Shown here one piece after another: positions 27,976 through 35,620 of a stretch of 64,000 nt of DNA; position 1 is the first letter of the stretch, and each line of letters starts with the position of its first letter. This stretch comes from Burkholderia contaminans (GTDB lineage Bacteria; Pseudomonadota; Gammaproteobacteria; Burkholderiales; Burkholderiaceae). The notes beneath the pieces are model-generated. The model saw only the letters and a list, made by a program, of their open reading frames with translations. It made no database searches and was not told the origin of the DNA. The stretch spans positions 1,922,001 to 1,986,000 of the forward strand of contig NZ_CP090641.1 in NCBI RefSeq assembly GCF_029633825.1, read 5' to 3'. Made by a program: the position numbers and the translations under genes.

Positions 27976-27989
27976 TAGGCTCAGTCTTA
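27976..27989. promoter_or_regulatory. RcsB-box-like palindrome upstream of adhesin 3
   Basis: TAGGCTCAGTCTTA (minus strand TAAGACTGAGCCTA), centred 105 bp before the ATG at 27878, almost the same spacing as for adhesin 2. It is followed by CTACGAAATCGCTATCTCG. Confidence 0.7.
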
Positions 27990-28082
27990 CATCCGCGCAG
28001 CCCTTTACGGGCTTGGTCCGAGCGTCTAAACGGGGGCAAGGGGAAAGAACCGGCCCGCCACGGCCAGTCCCCGGGGAATGGC

Positions 28083-31000
28083 TTAGGCCGATGGCGGCTG
28101 CGTCGCGCGCCGTTGCAGCGCGTTGCGCGCCAGGCGTTCCGCGTCGGCCAATTGCGCATCGAACGACGTCATGTCGCCGCCATGCACGATGGCCTGGAGT
28201 TCGCCGACCGCATCGGCCACCGCATGCTCGTGAATCGTCGCGAACGCGCCGCGCAGCGAATGCAGTTCGTGGCGCAGCGCGTTGGTGTCGTTGTTGGCAA
28301 CCGCATCGCGCGCACCCGCCAGCGATTGCGTCAGACTCGTTTCGAGCAGCGCATGCACGTCCGGCGGCAGCGGCCCTTCGGCCAGGTCGACGAGCGCACG
28401 CGCGGCCGCCGCCCGTGCAGGTACCGCATGCGCATGCCGCCGCACGGTGCGATCGATCGTCTCCAGCAGCACCGGCTTCACCAGCACCGCGACGATCCCC
28501 GCTTCCGCACAGCGCGCATGCTCGGCTGCACTCGCATGCGCGGTGACGGCCACTACCGGCAACTCCGGATACTGCGCACGCAGCACGCGGGCGAGCGTAT
28601 AGCCGTCCATCCCCGGCATGTTGAGATCGGTCATCACGAGGTCGTAGCGCGTATCCGTGCAGCGCCGCAACGCCGACGCCCCTTCCTCGGCCGCATCCGC
28701 CGCATAGCCGAGCGTGACGAGCTGCCCCTGCAGCAGCTTGCGGTTCACCGGATGATCGTCCACCACCAGCACACGCGCGGCGACCGCCGGCAGCGCCGCG
28801 GCATCGTCGGCATGCTGCGCGTCCTGCGCGGCGATCTGCTCGCCCGTCGCCGGCTTCAACGGCAACGTGACGACGAACGTGCTGCCGTGGCCGGCTTCGC
28901 TCTTCACGTCGATCGTGCCGTGCATCATCTGCGTGAGCTGCTTCGTCAGCGCGAGCCCGAGGCCCGTGCCGCCGTAGCGCCGCGTGATCGACGTGTCGGC
29001 CTGCGTGAACGGGCGGAACAGCGTCGCACGCTGTTCGTCGGTCATCCCGATGCCCGTGTCGCTCACACCGATCGCGATCGGCGAATCCGGATCGGTGTCG
29101 TCGCGCAGGTACACCTCGAGCGTGACCTCTCCGTGGTTCGTGAACTTGATCGCGTTGCCGAGCAGGTTGGCCGCGATCTGCCGGATCCGGGTCGGGTCGC
29201 CGAGGTAGCGCGCGGGCAGCGCATCGTCCACGAACACGTCGAACTGCAGCCCCTTCGCGGCGGCGAGCGGCTCGAACATTGCGCCGGTCTGCCGGATCGT
29301 GTCGGCGAGATCGAACGGGATCGCCTCGATCGTCATCTGGCCGGCCTCGATCTTCGACAGGTCGAGGATGTCGTTGATCAGGTCGAGCAACACGGATGAA
29401 GCGCCTTCGACCGTGTGCAACCGCTCACGCTGCGTATCGGCCAAAGGCTCGCGGCCGATCAGTTCGAGATTGCCGAGGATCGCGTTCAGCGGCGTGCGGA
29501 TCTCGTGGCTCATCGTCGCGAGAAAGGCCGACTTCGCATTGTTCGCCGCGTCGGCCGCCTGCCGCGCGTTGTCGAGTTCGCGTTCGACGTTCTTCTGCGA
29601 CGTGATGTCGGAGAAGTTGGCCAGCACGACGTCCGCGTCGCGGTAGCGCGTGCGCACCAGGCTGACGAGCAGGTCGATCGGGTCGCCGCCTGCGGTGGGC
29701 AGCGCGACGTGCAGGCCGGACTGCCACGTATCGGGATCGGCCGTGCGGTCAAAGCGCTCGAGCAGCCTCGCCGGCAGCGACGGTTCACCGGCGCGGCGCG
29801 CGTCGTAGTCACGCATGGTGTCGTTCTGCAGCAGCACCGTGCCGTCGGCGAGCGACAGCAGTGCAATGCCCGACGGCGCGGCTTCGACGATCGTGCGGTT
29901 CAGGTTCTCGCTTTCGATCGTGCGTCGGCGGCGCGCTTCGTCGGGCTTCAGCACGCGGCGGTCGAAGCGCACCAGCAGCCACCACACCAGTGCGATTACG
30001 GCCAGCATCAGCGCGGTGTACCCACCCGCGCGCACGCCGAGCGTCGCGAGCAGCGAGCGCAGCGTGAACGCCTGCACGAGCGTCCAGTCGGTGTCGGGGA
30101 TCGGCTGGCTCAGCGCGAACAGTCCGTCGCCGTAAGCGGTGCGCGGGCCGTTGCCGGTCGTCGGGCGCGTGCGTGCGGCGAGACGCTGGAGCGCCGCGAC
30201 CGTCGTGGCGTCGTGCACGGCGGCGCCGACGCGCAGCAGCGTATCGCCACGCGCATTCGCGATGATGGCCGCGTTGGTCGGATCGTCGGTTGTGAGCCGC
30301 GCGCGCAGCATGTCGACGGGCAGTGTCGAGACGAGCACTTCGAGCGGTACGTCGTTGTCGTATGCGGCGCCGACGATCCGGAACACGTCGCGGCGCTGTA
30401 CGGGGTCGTAGGCAGGCGCATGCCACACGAACCGGCGTCGCGCGGGCGTGTCGAGATCAGGGGCGACCTGTGCGAGCAGCGCTGACGCGGGCGAGGGTGC
30501 GGATTCGGCCGGGGCCGTGCCGGGTTCGGGGCTTGGAATCACCATTGCGAAGCGGCGGTCGGGGCTGTACGCGTAGCCGGCCACGGGCCGGCCGGCGTCC
30601 TGCTTCGCGATGTATGCGCCGACCCGATAGCTCATGTCGCTCGCCATCGCCAGATAGCGCGCGTAGGACGCCGCCGGTCGTTCGGGCGACAAGTCGGCGA
30701 GCACGAGCATCGACGGGAATCGCGGGTTGTCGCGCAGCTCGAGCCGCCCGTTTCCGGCGGCCAGCGCGGCGACGGCGGCAGGATCGGTCGCACGCGCGTG
30801 CCACACGCTTTCGTCGTGGGCGGTGAGCATGTCCATGCCGGTCGTGCGCACCTTGAATTCGAACTGAACGAGGAAATGCCGCACGCCGAACCCCGTATAG
30901 CGTTCCTGGATCGCTTCCTTCGCCATCGTGTACAGCATCAGTCCGCTGGCGAGCAGGATCGCGACCGTGACGGCACCGCCGCCGGCATACAGCAGCGCAC

Positions 31001-31115
31001 GCTGGCGGCGGCCGGCCGGCGTCGGATCGGCGGACGGGCCGGCGGCGGGGCGGGAACGATCGGGTGCGGCGCGGTGGTCCATCGGAGGCGGGGCGGTCGG
31101 CCAAGGTGCCCCCAT
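28083..31115 (-). CDS. Hybrid sensor histidine kinase with receiver and Hpt domains (adhesin cluster kinase 2; BDSF-sensor-like)
   Basis: 1010 residues, same architecture as kinase 1. Membrane segments at about 41-64 and 357-380 enclose a periplasmic sensor region. A PAS-like region follows, then HisKA (SHEIRTPLNAILGN, H537), HATPase (NLLGNAIKF, DTGIGM, GGTGLGLAL), a receiver (VLVVDDHPVNRK, MTDLNMPGMDGY, D830) and Hpt (ELHSLRGAFATIH, H952). All relay residues are present. It lies 74 bp downstream of a winged-helix regulator gene, giving a two-gene operon. This pair, next to the adhesins, matches my memory of BCAM0227-BCAM0228 of B. cenocepacia, where BCAM0227 was reported as a sensor of the fatty-acid signal BDSF. 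Orthology is inferred from order, not alignment. The periplasmic domain has no recognisable ligand motif. Confidence 0.88.
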   Translation of the reverse strand: MGAPWPTAPPPMDHRAAPDRSRPAAGPSADPTPAGRRQRALLYAGGGAVTVAILLASGLMLYTMAKEAIQERYTGFGVRHFLVQFEFKVRTTGMDMLTAHDESVWHARATDPAAVAALAAGNGRLELRDNPRFPSMLVLADLSPERPAASYARYLAMASDMSYRVGAYIAKQDAGRPVAGYAYSPDRRFAMVIPSPEPGTAPAESAPSPASALLAQVAPDLDTPARRRFVWHAPAYDPVQRRDVFRIVGAAYDNDVPLEVLVSTLPVDMLRARLTTDDPTNAAIIANARGDTLLRVGAAVHDATTVAALQRLAARTRPTTGNGPRTAYGDGLFALSQPIPDTDWTLVQAFTLRSLLATLGVRAGGYTALMLAVIALVWWLLVRFDRRVLKPDEARRRRTIESENLNRTIVEAAPSGIALLSLADGTVLLQNDTMRDYDARRAGEPSLPARLLERFDRTADPDTWQSGLHVALPTAGGDPIDLLVSLVRTRYRDADVVLANFSDITSQKNVERELDNARQAADAANNAKSAFLATMSHEIRTPLNAILGNLELIGREPLADTQRERLHTVEGASSVLLDLINDILDLSKIEAGQMTIEAIPFDLADTIRQTGAMFEPLAAAKGLQFDVFVDDALPARYLGDPTRIRQIAANLLGNAIKFTNHGEVTLEVYLRDDTDPDSPIAIGVSDTGIGMTDEQRATLFRPFTQADTSITRRYGGTGLGLALTKQLTQMMHGTIDVKSEAGHGSTFVVTLPLKPATGEQIAAQDAQHADDAAALPAVAARVLVVDDHPVNRKLLQGQLVTLGYAADAAEEGASALRRCTDTRYDLVMTDLNMPGMDGYTLARVLRAQYPELPVVAVTAHASAAEHARCAEAGIVAVLVKPVLLETIDRTVRRHAHAVPARAAAARALVDLAEGPLPPDVHALLETSLTQSLAGARDAVANNDTNALRHELHSLRGAFATIHEHAVADAVGELQAIVHGGDMTSFDAQLADAERLARNALQRRATQPPSA

Positions 31116-31189
31116 GATAATGGAGTCCGATCAGCGCGCAATGGGGCCTGTCAGGCTTGCGAGGGCGTGCAACGCGCGCGGTGGCGCGA

Positions 31190-31981
31190 CTATCGTTCCG
31201 CGGCGGGTGCGTCCGGGGAAGGTGTCACGGGCTCGCATGTCACGAGCCGGTACCCGAAGCCGTACATCGTCATCATCTTCACGCCGTGCCGGCCGTCGAG
31301 TTCGAGCCGGTCGCGCAGGTAGGCGACGTGCGTATCGAGCCGCCGGCTCTGCGATGCGACGAGCGAGCCCCACACGAGCTGGCTCACGTGCGCACGGTCG
31401 AGCGCGCGGCCCAGGTTCAGGAAGAATGCGGTGGCGATCTGGAAGTGCTTCTCGGTCAGCACGTGCTCGCGGCCGGCGACGCACACGTTGCGCGTGGCCG
31501 CGTCGAATTCGAAGCAGCCGACCCGCCAGTGGCGATGATGCGTCGCGCGGTGATGCGACCACCTGAGCCACGTCGCGATGCTCGCGATCAGCGTGTCGGC
31601 GGGCGACACGTAGGGCAGGTGCTCGTTCGAGCCGGCCATGAAACACGCGCTGCGCGACGCGTCGGCATCGCGCTGGCTGATCGACACGATCGCGACCGTG
31701 CCGGCAAAGCGCGCGCGCAGCGTGCGGATCGCATCGAGCGTGCGGCGGCAGGCGGTTTCGCACTGCACGATGAACAGGTCGAACGATTGCGTGTCGCAGG
31801 TCGCGAGCAGGTCGGACAGATACTCGAAGCGCGCCGGACGGTAGCCCGACTTGCGCAGGATGTCGTCGATGCGCAGCCGGTCGTAGCCGTAGCCCGCACG
31901 GCGCAGGCGATCGTCGAACGCGCTGCGGCTCGGGTGGTCGATCGTCAGGATCGCGATGGAAGTGGAGGGCGTGTCGATCAC
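31190..31981 (-). CDS. OmpR-like winged-helix regulator with degenerate receiver
   Basis: 263 residues from a GTG at 31981. The C-terminal domain (WRVGCFEFDAATRNVCVAGR, then LTEKHFQIATAFFLNLGRAL, VWGSLVASQSRRLDTHVAYL, GVKMMTMYGFGYRLV) is a clear OmpR/PhoB winged helix. The N-terminal part has the receiver fold pattern (SIAILTIDHPSRSAFDDRLR) but lacks the usual acceptor: where 'DLVILDLMLP' is expected it reads FDLFIVQCETACRRT, and the conserved Lys-Pro is replaced (EHLPYVS). Control by phosphorylation therefore looks unlikely. The start is uncertain because longer in-frame readings run through a terminator at 32096-32122, so translation must begin left of it. The GTG overlaps the stop of a 25-codon ORF. 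It is the first gene of an operon with kinase 2. Confidence 0.75.
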   Translation of the reverse strand: MIDTPSTSIAILTIDHPSRSAFDDRLRRAGYGYDRLRIDDILRKSGYRPARFEYLSDLLATCDTQSFDLFIVQCETACRRTLDAIRTLRARFAGTVAIVSISQRDADASRSACFMAGSNEHLPYVSPADTLIASIATWLRWSHHRATHHRHWRVGCFEFDAATRNVCVAGREHVLTEKHFQIATAFFLNLGRALDRAHVSQLVWGSLVASQSRRLDTHVAYLRDRLELDGRHGVKMMTMYGFGYRLVTCEPVTPSPDAPAAER

Positions 31982-32055
31982 GATGCGGAAGGGCGAAGCC
32001 GGCGCGGTGCGGTCGCGGTGTGCGTTCGCGATCGGATGAAGGGAAGCGGGATCAT
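31978..32055 (-). CDS. Possible 25-codon leader ORF coupled to the winged-helix regulator
   Basis: ATG at 32055 opens a short frame (MIPLPFIRSRTHTATAPRRL, then RPSAS) whose TGA overlaps the proposed GTG start of the regulator in a GTGA junction. The arrangement suggests translational coupling. No strong ribosome binding site is seen, so this stays tentative. Confidence 0.3.
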   Translation of the reverse strand: MIPLPFIRSRTHTATAPRRLRPSAS

Positions 32056-32095
32056 GGCCGGACGGGTTCCGGGCGGTAGCGGCGCGATGTCGTTC

Positions 32096-32171
32096 AAAAA
32101 AAGTCCCGCCGGTGAGGGCGGGAAAATATCGACTATGGAGCCTGTACTCCCGGAGGCCACGGAGAACAGGC
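32096..32171 (-). ncRNA. Putative small RNA A with intrinsic terminator
   Basis: On the minus strand a -10-like CACAAT (32183-32178) lies exactly 32 nt from the centre of the palindrome at 32207-32220. The predicted RNA of about 76 nt has a 5' stem (GCCTGT/ACAGGC enclosing CTCC...GGAG) and ends with the terminator CCCGCC-6-GGCGGG followed by AC and seven T residues (32122-32096). The transcript lies upstream of the winged-helix regulator and could be an independent RNA or an attenuated leader. The exact 5' end is estimated. Confidence 0.6.
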
Positions 32172-32206
32172 AAGCCGATTGTGGTCGGTTCGGAGTGTGA
32201 AGAGAA

Positions 32207-32220
32207 TCAGACCGGTCTGA
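32207..32220. promoter_or_regulatory. Palindromic activator-type site for small RNA A
   Basis: TCAGACCGGTCTGA, perfect 14 bp. The centre would fall near -42 if the downstream ACAAT is the -10 element, a position used by activators that touch the -35 region. No -35 consensus is visible. Confidence 0.6.
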
Positions 32221-32456
32221 AATTGCAGGCGGCATTGCCGGTGAGCGCCATGTTTGGGACGGGGCTGACAGGAAACATAACGGAGTTCGGACCACAGGCT
32301 GTGCGGACTTGCCGACAATGGAGAGCGTCGCGCGTGGCGGCGGGAGGCCCGTGCCGAGCGCCGCGTCTGCGCGTGTTCGCCGCATCGCGTCGGCTGTTCA
32401 CCGCACCGCAACGCACCGCTCGCGTTGCGTCATCCATTGCCGAACCGTTCCTGCTC

Positions 32457-33889
32457 ATGAAACCTTCCGTCCGACTCGTCGCGCTGCTCGCCTGGCTCGC
32501 GCTCAGCCTCGCCGGCACGGCGTTCGTCATCTCGCGCGCCGTCGCCGACGCATACGGCCGCTTCTTCCAGGATTCCAGCATCACGATCCGCCTGCTCGCG
32601 CAGAAGGCCGCGCAACACGAGGCGATTCTCGCGACGCTCGGCGCCTCGTCGCTTGCGGCGCCGCCCGCGCACATGCTCGACAACCTGCGCGAACGCATGC
32701 CGCAGCTCGACGGGCTTGCGTACTGGCGGCGCGGTACCGGCTGGCAGGCCGACGGTGGGCCCGCGCCCGCCATGACGCCGCAGCCGAGGCCCGGCAAGCC
32801 GTTCGCGTTGATGTTCGACGGCCCCGCCGCCTACTGGCTGGTGGCCAATTCCGGCTGGGCCGTGCGGGTCGACCCACGCCAGATGATCCCGCCGGGTGAC
32901 TGGTCGTCGGCGATCTCATCGGCGGTGCTGGAGTTGCGTGATCGTCGTATCGACTTGCTGTCGCATGCGGTCGATAACGCGCTGCCCGGCTGGACGATGC
33001 ATCTGGAGAAGCACCTGCCCGCGCAGCCGCAGGCGTTCGTGCTGCGCACGACGCGCACGCTGACGGTCGCGGATCTGCCGTGGCTGCCGATCGCGTTGTG
33101 GAACGCGGTGGCCGCGCTGCTCGTCGCGGGGCGCTCGGTGCTCGGCGGCTGCGCGAGGCACGCCGTCGCGAGGACGCACGCGCGCGGCTCGACCGCTTCG
33201 GCCGGCTCGACACCTTCGGCGAGATGGCGGCCGGCCTCGCGCACGAGCTGAACCAGCCGCTCACGGCGATCGTCACGCACACGCGCGCGGCCGAGCGCCT
33301 GCTCGATCGGCCGGCCGAACACGACAGCGTGCGCCGCGCGCTGCAGACCAGCGTCGCGCAGGCGAAGCGCGCGGCTGCGATCCTGGAGCGGCTGCGCGCG
33401 GCGGTGACGTCCGCGTGCGCCGGCCAGCGCGATCCGATCGATCCGGATGCGGTGATGAACATGCTGCTGTTCCTGTACCGCGACGATTGCGCGCGTGAGC
33501 ACGTTACGCTTGGCTGGCACAACGCGGCGCCGCGCGAGCGCCCGTTCGCCGAACAGGTCGCGGTCGAACAGATCCTGCACAACCTGATCCAGAACGCGCG
33601 CGATGCGCTCGCCGGCACACCGCGCGGCGAGATTCGCGTAAGCGGTGCGCGGGTCGGCCGGCATTACCGCTTCAGCGTCGTCGACAACGGCCCCGGCGTG
33701 CCGGACGATGCGCTGCCGCGCCTGTTCGAGCCGTTCTTCACGACGCGTACGCACGGGCTCGGCCTCGGGCTGCCGCTGTGCGACACGCTCGCGCAGCGGC
33801 AGGACGGCACGCTGACGGTGCGCAATTTACCGGCGGGCGGCGTCGAAGCCACGCTGCTGTTGCCGCTGACAGAAAAGGAGGTCGCGTGA
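32457..33889 (+). pseudogene. FixL/TodS-like sensor histidine kinase, interrupted by a frameshift
   Basis: The first part (ATG 32457, MKPSVRLVALLAWLALSLAG) has a membrane segment, a periplasmic domain of about 170 residues and a second membrane segment (LPIALWNAVAALLVAG). The reading frame then shifts at about 33130-33140 (GCGGGGCGCTCGG). The second part, in another frame, continues LGARRLREARRREDARARLD and a complete kinase core (MAAGLAHELNQPLTAIVTHT, LHNLIQNARDAL, VVDNGPGVPDDAL, THGLGLGLPLCDTL) to TGA at 33889. The missing single base lies inside a G/C run, so it may be a true mutation, a phase-variable tract or a sequencing error. The two halves are otherwise intact. The response regulator gene follows with a 4-bp overlap and a strong ribosome binding site, so the pair is a FixL/FixJ-type system of unknown signal. 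Confidence 0.8.
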
Positions 33890-34533
33890 GCGAACCGTTG
33901 AATGGGCTACCCGACGCGTCGGTCGTCGCGATCGTCGACGACGACGAAGCCGTGCGCGACGGCCTCGCGTTGCTGTTGCGCTCCGTCGGCCTGCCGACGC
34001 GTTGCTACGCGGATGCGCAGGCATTCCTCGTCGATGCCGACGATGCAGCGCTCGGCTGCGTGCTGCTCGATATCCGCATGCCGGGAATGAGCGGCCTCGA
34101 CGCACTCGACGAGCTGCGCGCGCGCCGCGACCTGCCCGCGATCGTGATGACGGGCCACGGCAACATCGACGCATGCCGGCGCGCGTTCAAGCGCGGCGCG
34201 CTCGACTTCCTGCGCAAGCCGGCGGACGACGACGAACTGATCGACGCGGTCCAGCAGGCGATCCGCCGGCACGCGGCGGAGCGCGAACAAGTTGCGCACG
34301 CCGGCACGGACCCGGCGCGCGCGGCGCGCATCGCGACGCTGAGCGTGCGCGAACGGGAAGTGCTCGACGGCATCGTGCGCGGCTGGAGCAACAAGGAGAT
34401 CGCGCGCGAGCTCGGGCTGTCGCCGCGCACCGTCGAGACCTATCGTGCGAATGTGTTCGACAAGCTGCAGGCCGCGACGCTCGTCGAGCTCGTGCGCAAT
34501 TACGCGGCGTTCGCGGGCGCCTCGTCGCCCTAG
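33886..34533 (+). CDS. FixJ-family response regulator
   Basis: 215 residues from GTG 33886, which overlaps the kinase stop (GTGA) and follows AAAGGAGG at the ideal distance. Receiver: VVAIVDDDEAVRDGLALLLR, acceptor D62 in LLDIRMPGMSG, then MTGHGNIDACRRAFKRGALD and FLRKP. The C-terminal LuxR/GerE HTH reads LSVREREVLDGIVRGWSNKE and LGLSPRTVETYRANVFDKLQ. The chain is typical of the FixJ/TtrR group that pairs with kinases like the one upstream. Because that kinase is frameshifted, the regulator may be without its normal partner. A 32-bp perfect palindrome starts 8 bp after its stop, and an outer-membrane protein gene follows. Confidence 0.9.
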   Translation: MSEPLNGLPDASVVAIVDDDEAVRDGLALLLRSVGLPTRCYADAQAFLVDADDAALGCVLLDIRMPGMSGLDALDELRARRDLPAIVMTGHGNIDACRRAFKRGALDFLRKPADDDELIDAVQQAIRRHAAEREQVAHAGTDPARAARIATLSVREREVLDGIVRGWSNKEIARELGLSPRTVETYRANVFDKLQAATLVELVRNYAAFAGASSP

Positions 34534-34540
34534 CGCGTGC

Positions 34541-34572
34541 GTTGCGCCTCCGTAGCGCTACGGAGGCGCAAC
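34541..34572. repeat. Perfect 32-bp palindrome
   Basis: The left arm GTTGCGCCTCCGTAGC (34541-34556) is mirrored exactly by the right arm to 34572. It overlaps a second inverted repeat, AACCCG...CGGGTT (34570-34590). No T run follows on either strand. It lies between the FixJ-like regulator and the outer-membrane protein gene, centred 107 bp before the latter's ATG, and could be a terminator-like hairpin or a regulator site. Confidence 0.8.
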
Positions 34573-34663
34573 CCGTAGCCGAACGGGTTCAACGATCGCG
34601 GCGCGATTCCTACGATGACGGCTTCTCCGACAAGTCACTCATCGTCAAGGAATCCAACTCATC

Positions 34664-35380
34664 ATGATCAAGCGCTTTGCCCTGCCGTCCACGCTCGCCC
34701 TGCTGTTCTCGGGTGCCGCTTTCGCCGACACCGTCGCCGCGCCGGAAACGAAGAAGGCCGCCGAACTCGGCGACGCCGGCTACTACGCGACGGGCCGCAT
34801 CATCGGCGCGTTCGACAACGCGGTGAACATGGAGCTGACGAGCCCGCGCGTGGCAAGCCGCGTCGGCGGCCCGGACACGGGCTCGAACCTCACCGGCTCG
34901 CTCGGCCTCGGCTACCAGTTCGGCAACGGCTGGCGCGCGGAAGGCGAGTACGTGTTCAAGCGCACCAACAACTTCACGAGCTACTGGGCGCCGTTCGACG
35001 CGAACGCGAACGAATTCCACGTATCGGCGCAGCGCCTGATGCTGAACGGCTACAAGGATTTCGATCTCGGCCGCGGCTTCTCCGTGTACGGCACGCTCGG
35101 CATCGGTGTCGCGATCGTGTCGGCCGACGGCTGGCAGACCAACGATTCGCGCCGCTTCGCGTCGAAGACGCAGACGAACCTCGCGTACTCGGCCGGCGCC
35201 GGCGTCAGCTATGCGATCAACAAGCGTTTCTCGATCGATCTCGGCTACCGCTATGTCGACATGGGCAACGTCGAGACGGGTTTCAACACGTTCGCGAACC
35301 GCATCAACGCGCGTGACGAACAGCTGAAGTCGAAGCTGTCGTCGAACGAAGTGTTCATCGGGTTGCGCGGCCGGTTCTGA
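34664..35380 (+). CDS. Outer-membrane beta-barrel protein
   Basis: 238 residues. The signal peptide MIKRFALPSTLALLFSGAAFA is followed by an acidic spacer and then alternating strands of an eight-stranded barrel of the Opa/OmpX-like 'OMP_b-brl' type: GYYATGRIIGAFDNAVNMEL, GSLGLGYQFGNGWRAEGEYV, FSVYGTLGIGVAIVS, YSAGAGVSYAINKRFSIDLG, YRYVDMGNV. The chain ends NEVFIGLRGRF with a terminal Phe, the usual barrel sorting signal. It follows the FixL/FixJ-like pair in the same direction and may be a target of it. Substrate and role are unknown. Confidence 0.85.
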   Translation: MIKRFALPSTLALLFSGAAFADTVAAPETKKAAELGDAGYYATGRIIGAFDNAVNMELTSPRVASRVGGPDTGSNLTGSLGLGYQFGNGWRAEGEYVFKRTNNFTSYWAPFDANANEFHVSAQRLMLNGYKDFDLGRGFSVYGTLGIGVAIVSADGWQTNDSRRFASKTQTNLAYSAGAGVSYAINKRFSIDLGYRYVDMGNVETGFNTFANRINARDEQLKSKLSSNEVFIGLRGRF

Positions 35381-35470
35381 GCGCGCGTTGCCGACAGGAT
35401 GGGGCCATCGCAACGAACCGGACGCTTCAGGACACCGTGCCGATGCGCTTGACGATGATTGACACGGCTG

Positions 35471-35484
35471 TAGGACTGGGCCGA
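35471..35484. promoter_or_regulatory. RcsB-box-like palindrome outside the adhesin cluster
   Basis: TAGGACTGGGCCGA matches the adhesin 2 site (TAGGACTGGGCCTA on the minus strand) at 13 of 14 bases. It lies 90 bp past the barrel gene and is centred 143 bp before the ATG at 35621, suggesting that the next gene belongs to the same regulon. Confidence 0.55.
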
Positions 35485-35620
35485 TCCCCATGCCGCATCC
35501 GATACGGCCTGGTCCGATTGTCCGGCGACGGCCCGACGGCGATACTCGAAGCCGACCATTCAACTACAGGAGCACGTACGGATTGCCGCGGCGGAAGCTG
35601 CGCGATACGTCGCCGACACC

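Noticed and set aside
32112..32456. In-frame upstream extension of the frameshifted kinase
   Set aside because: It is basic, lacks a signal pattern, and overlaps the small-RNA-like unit; the ATG at 32457 starts a normal membrane-targeting N-terminus.
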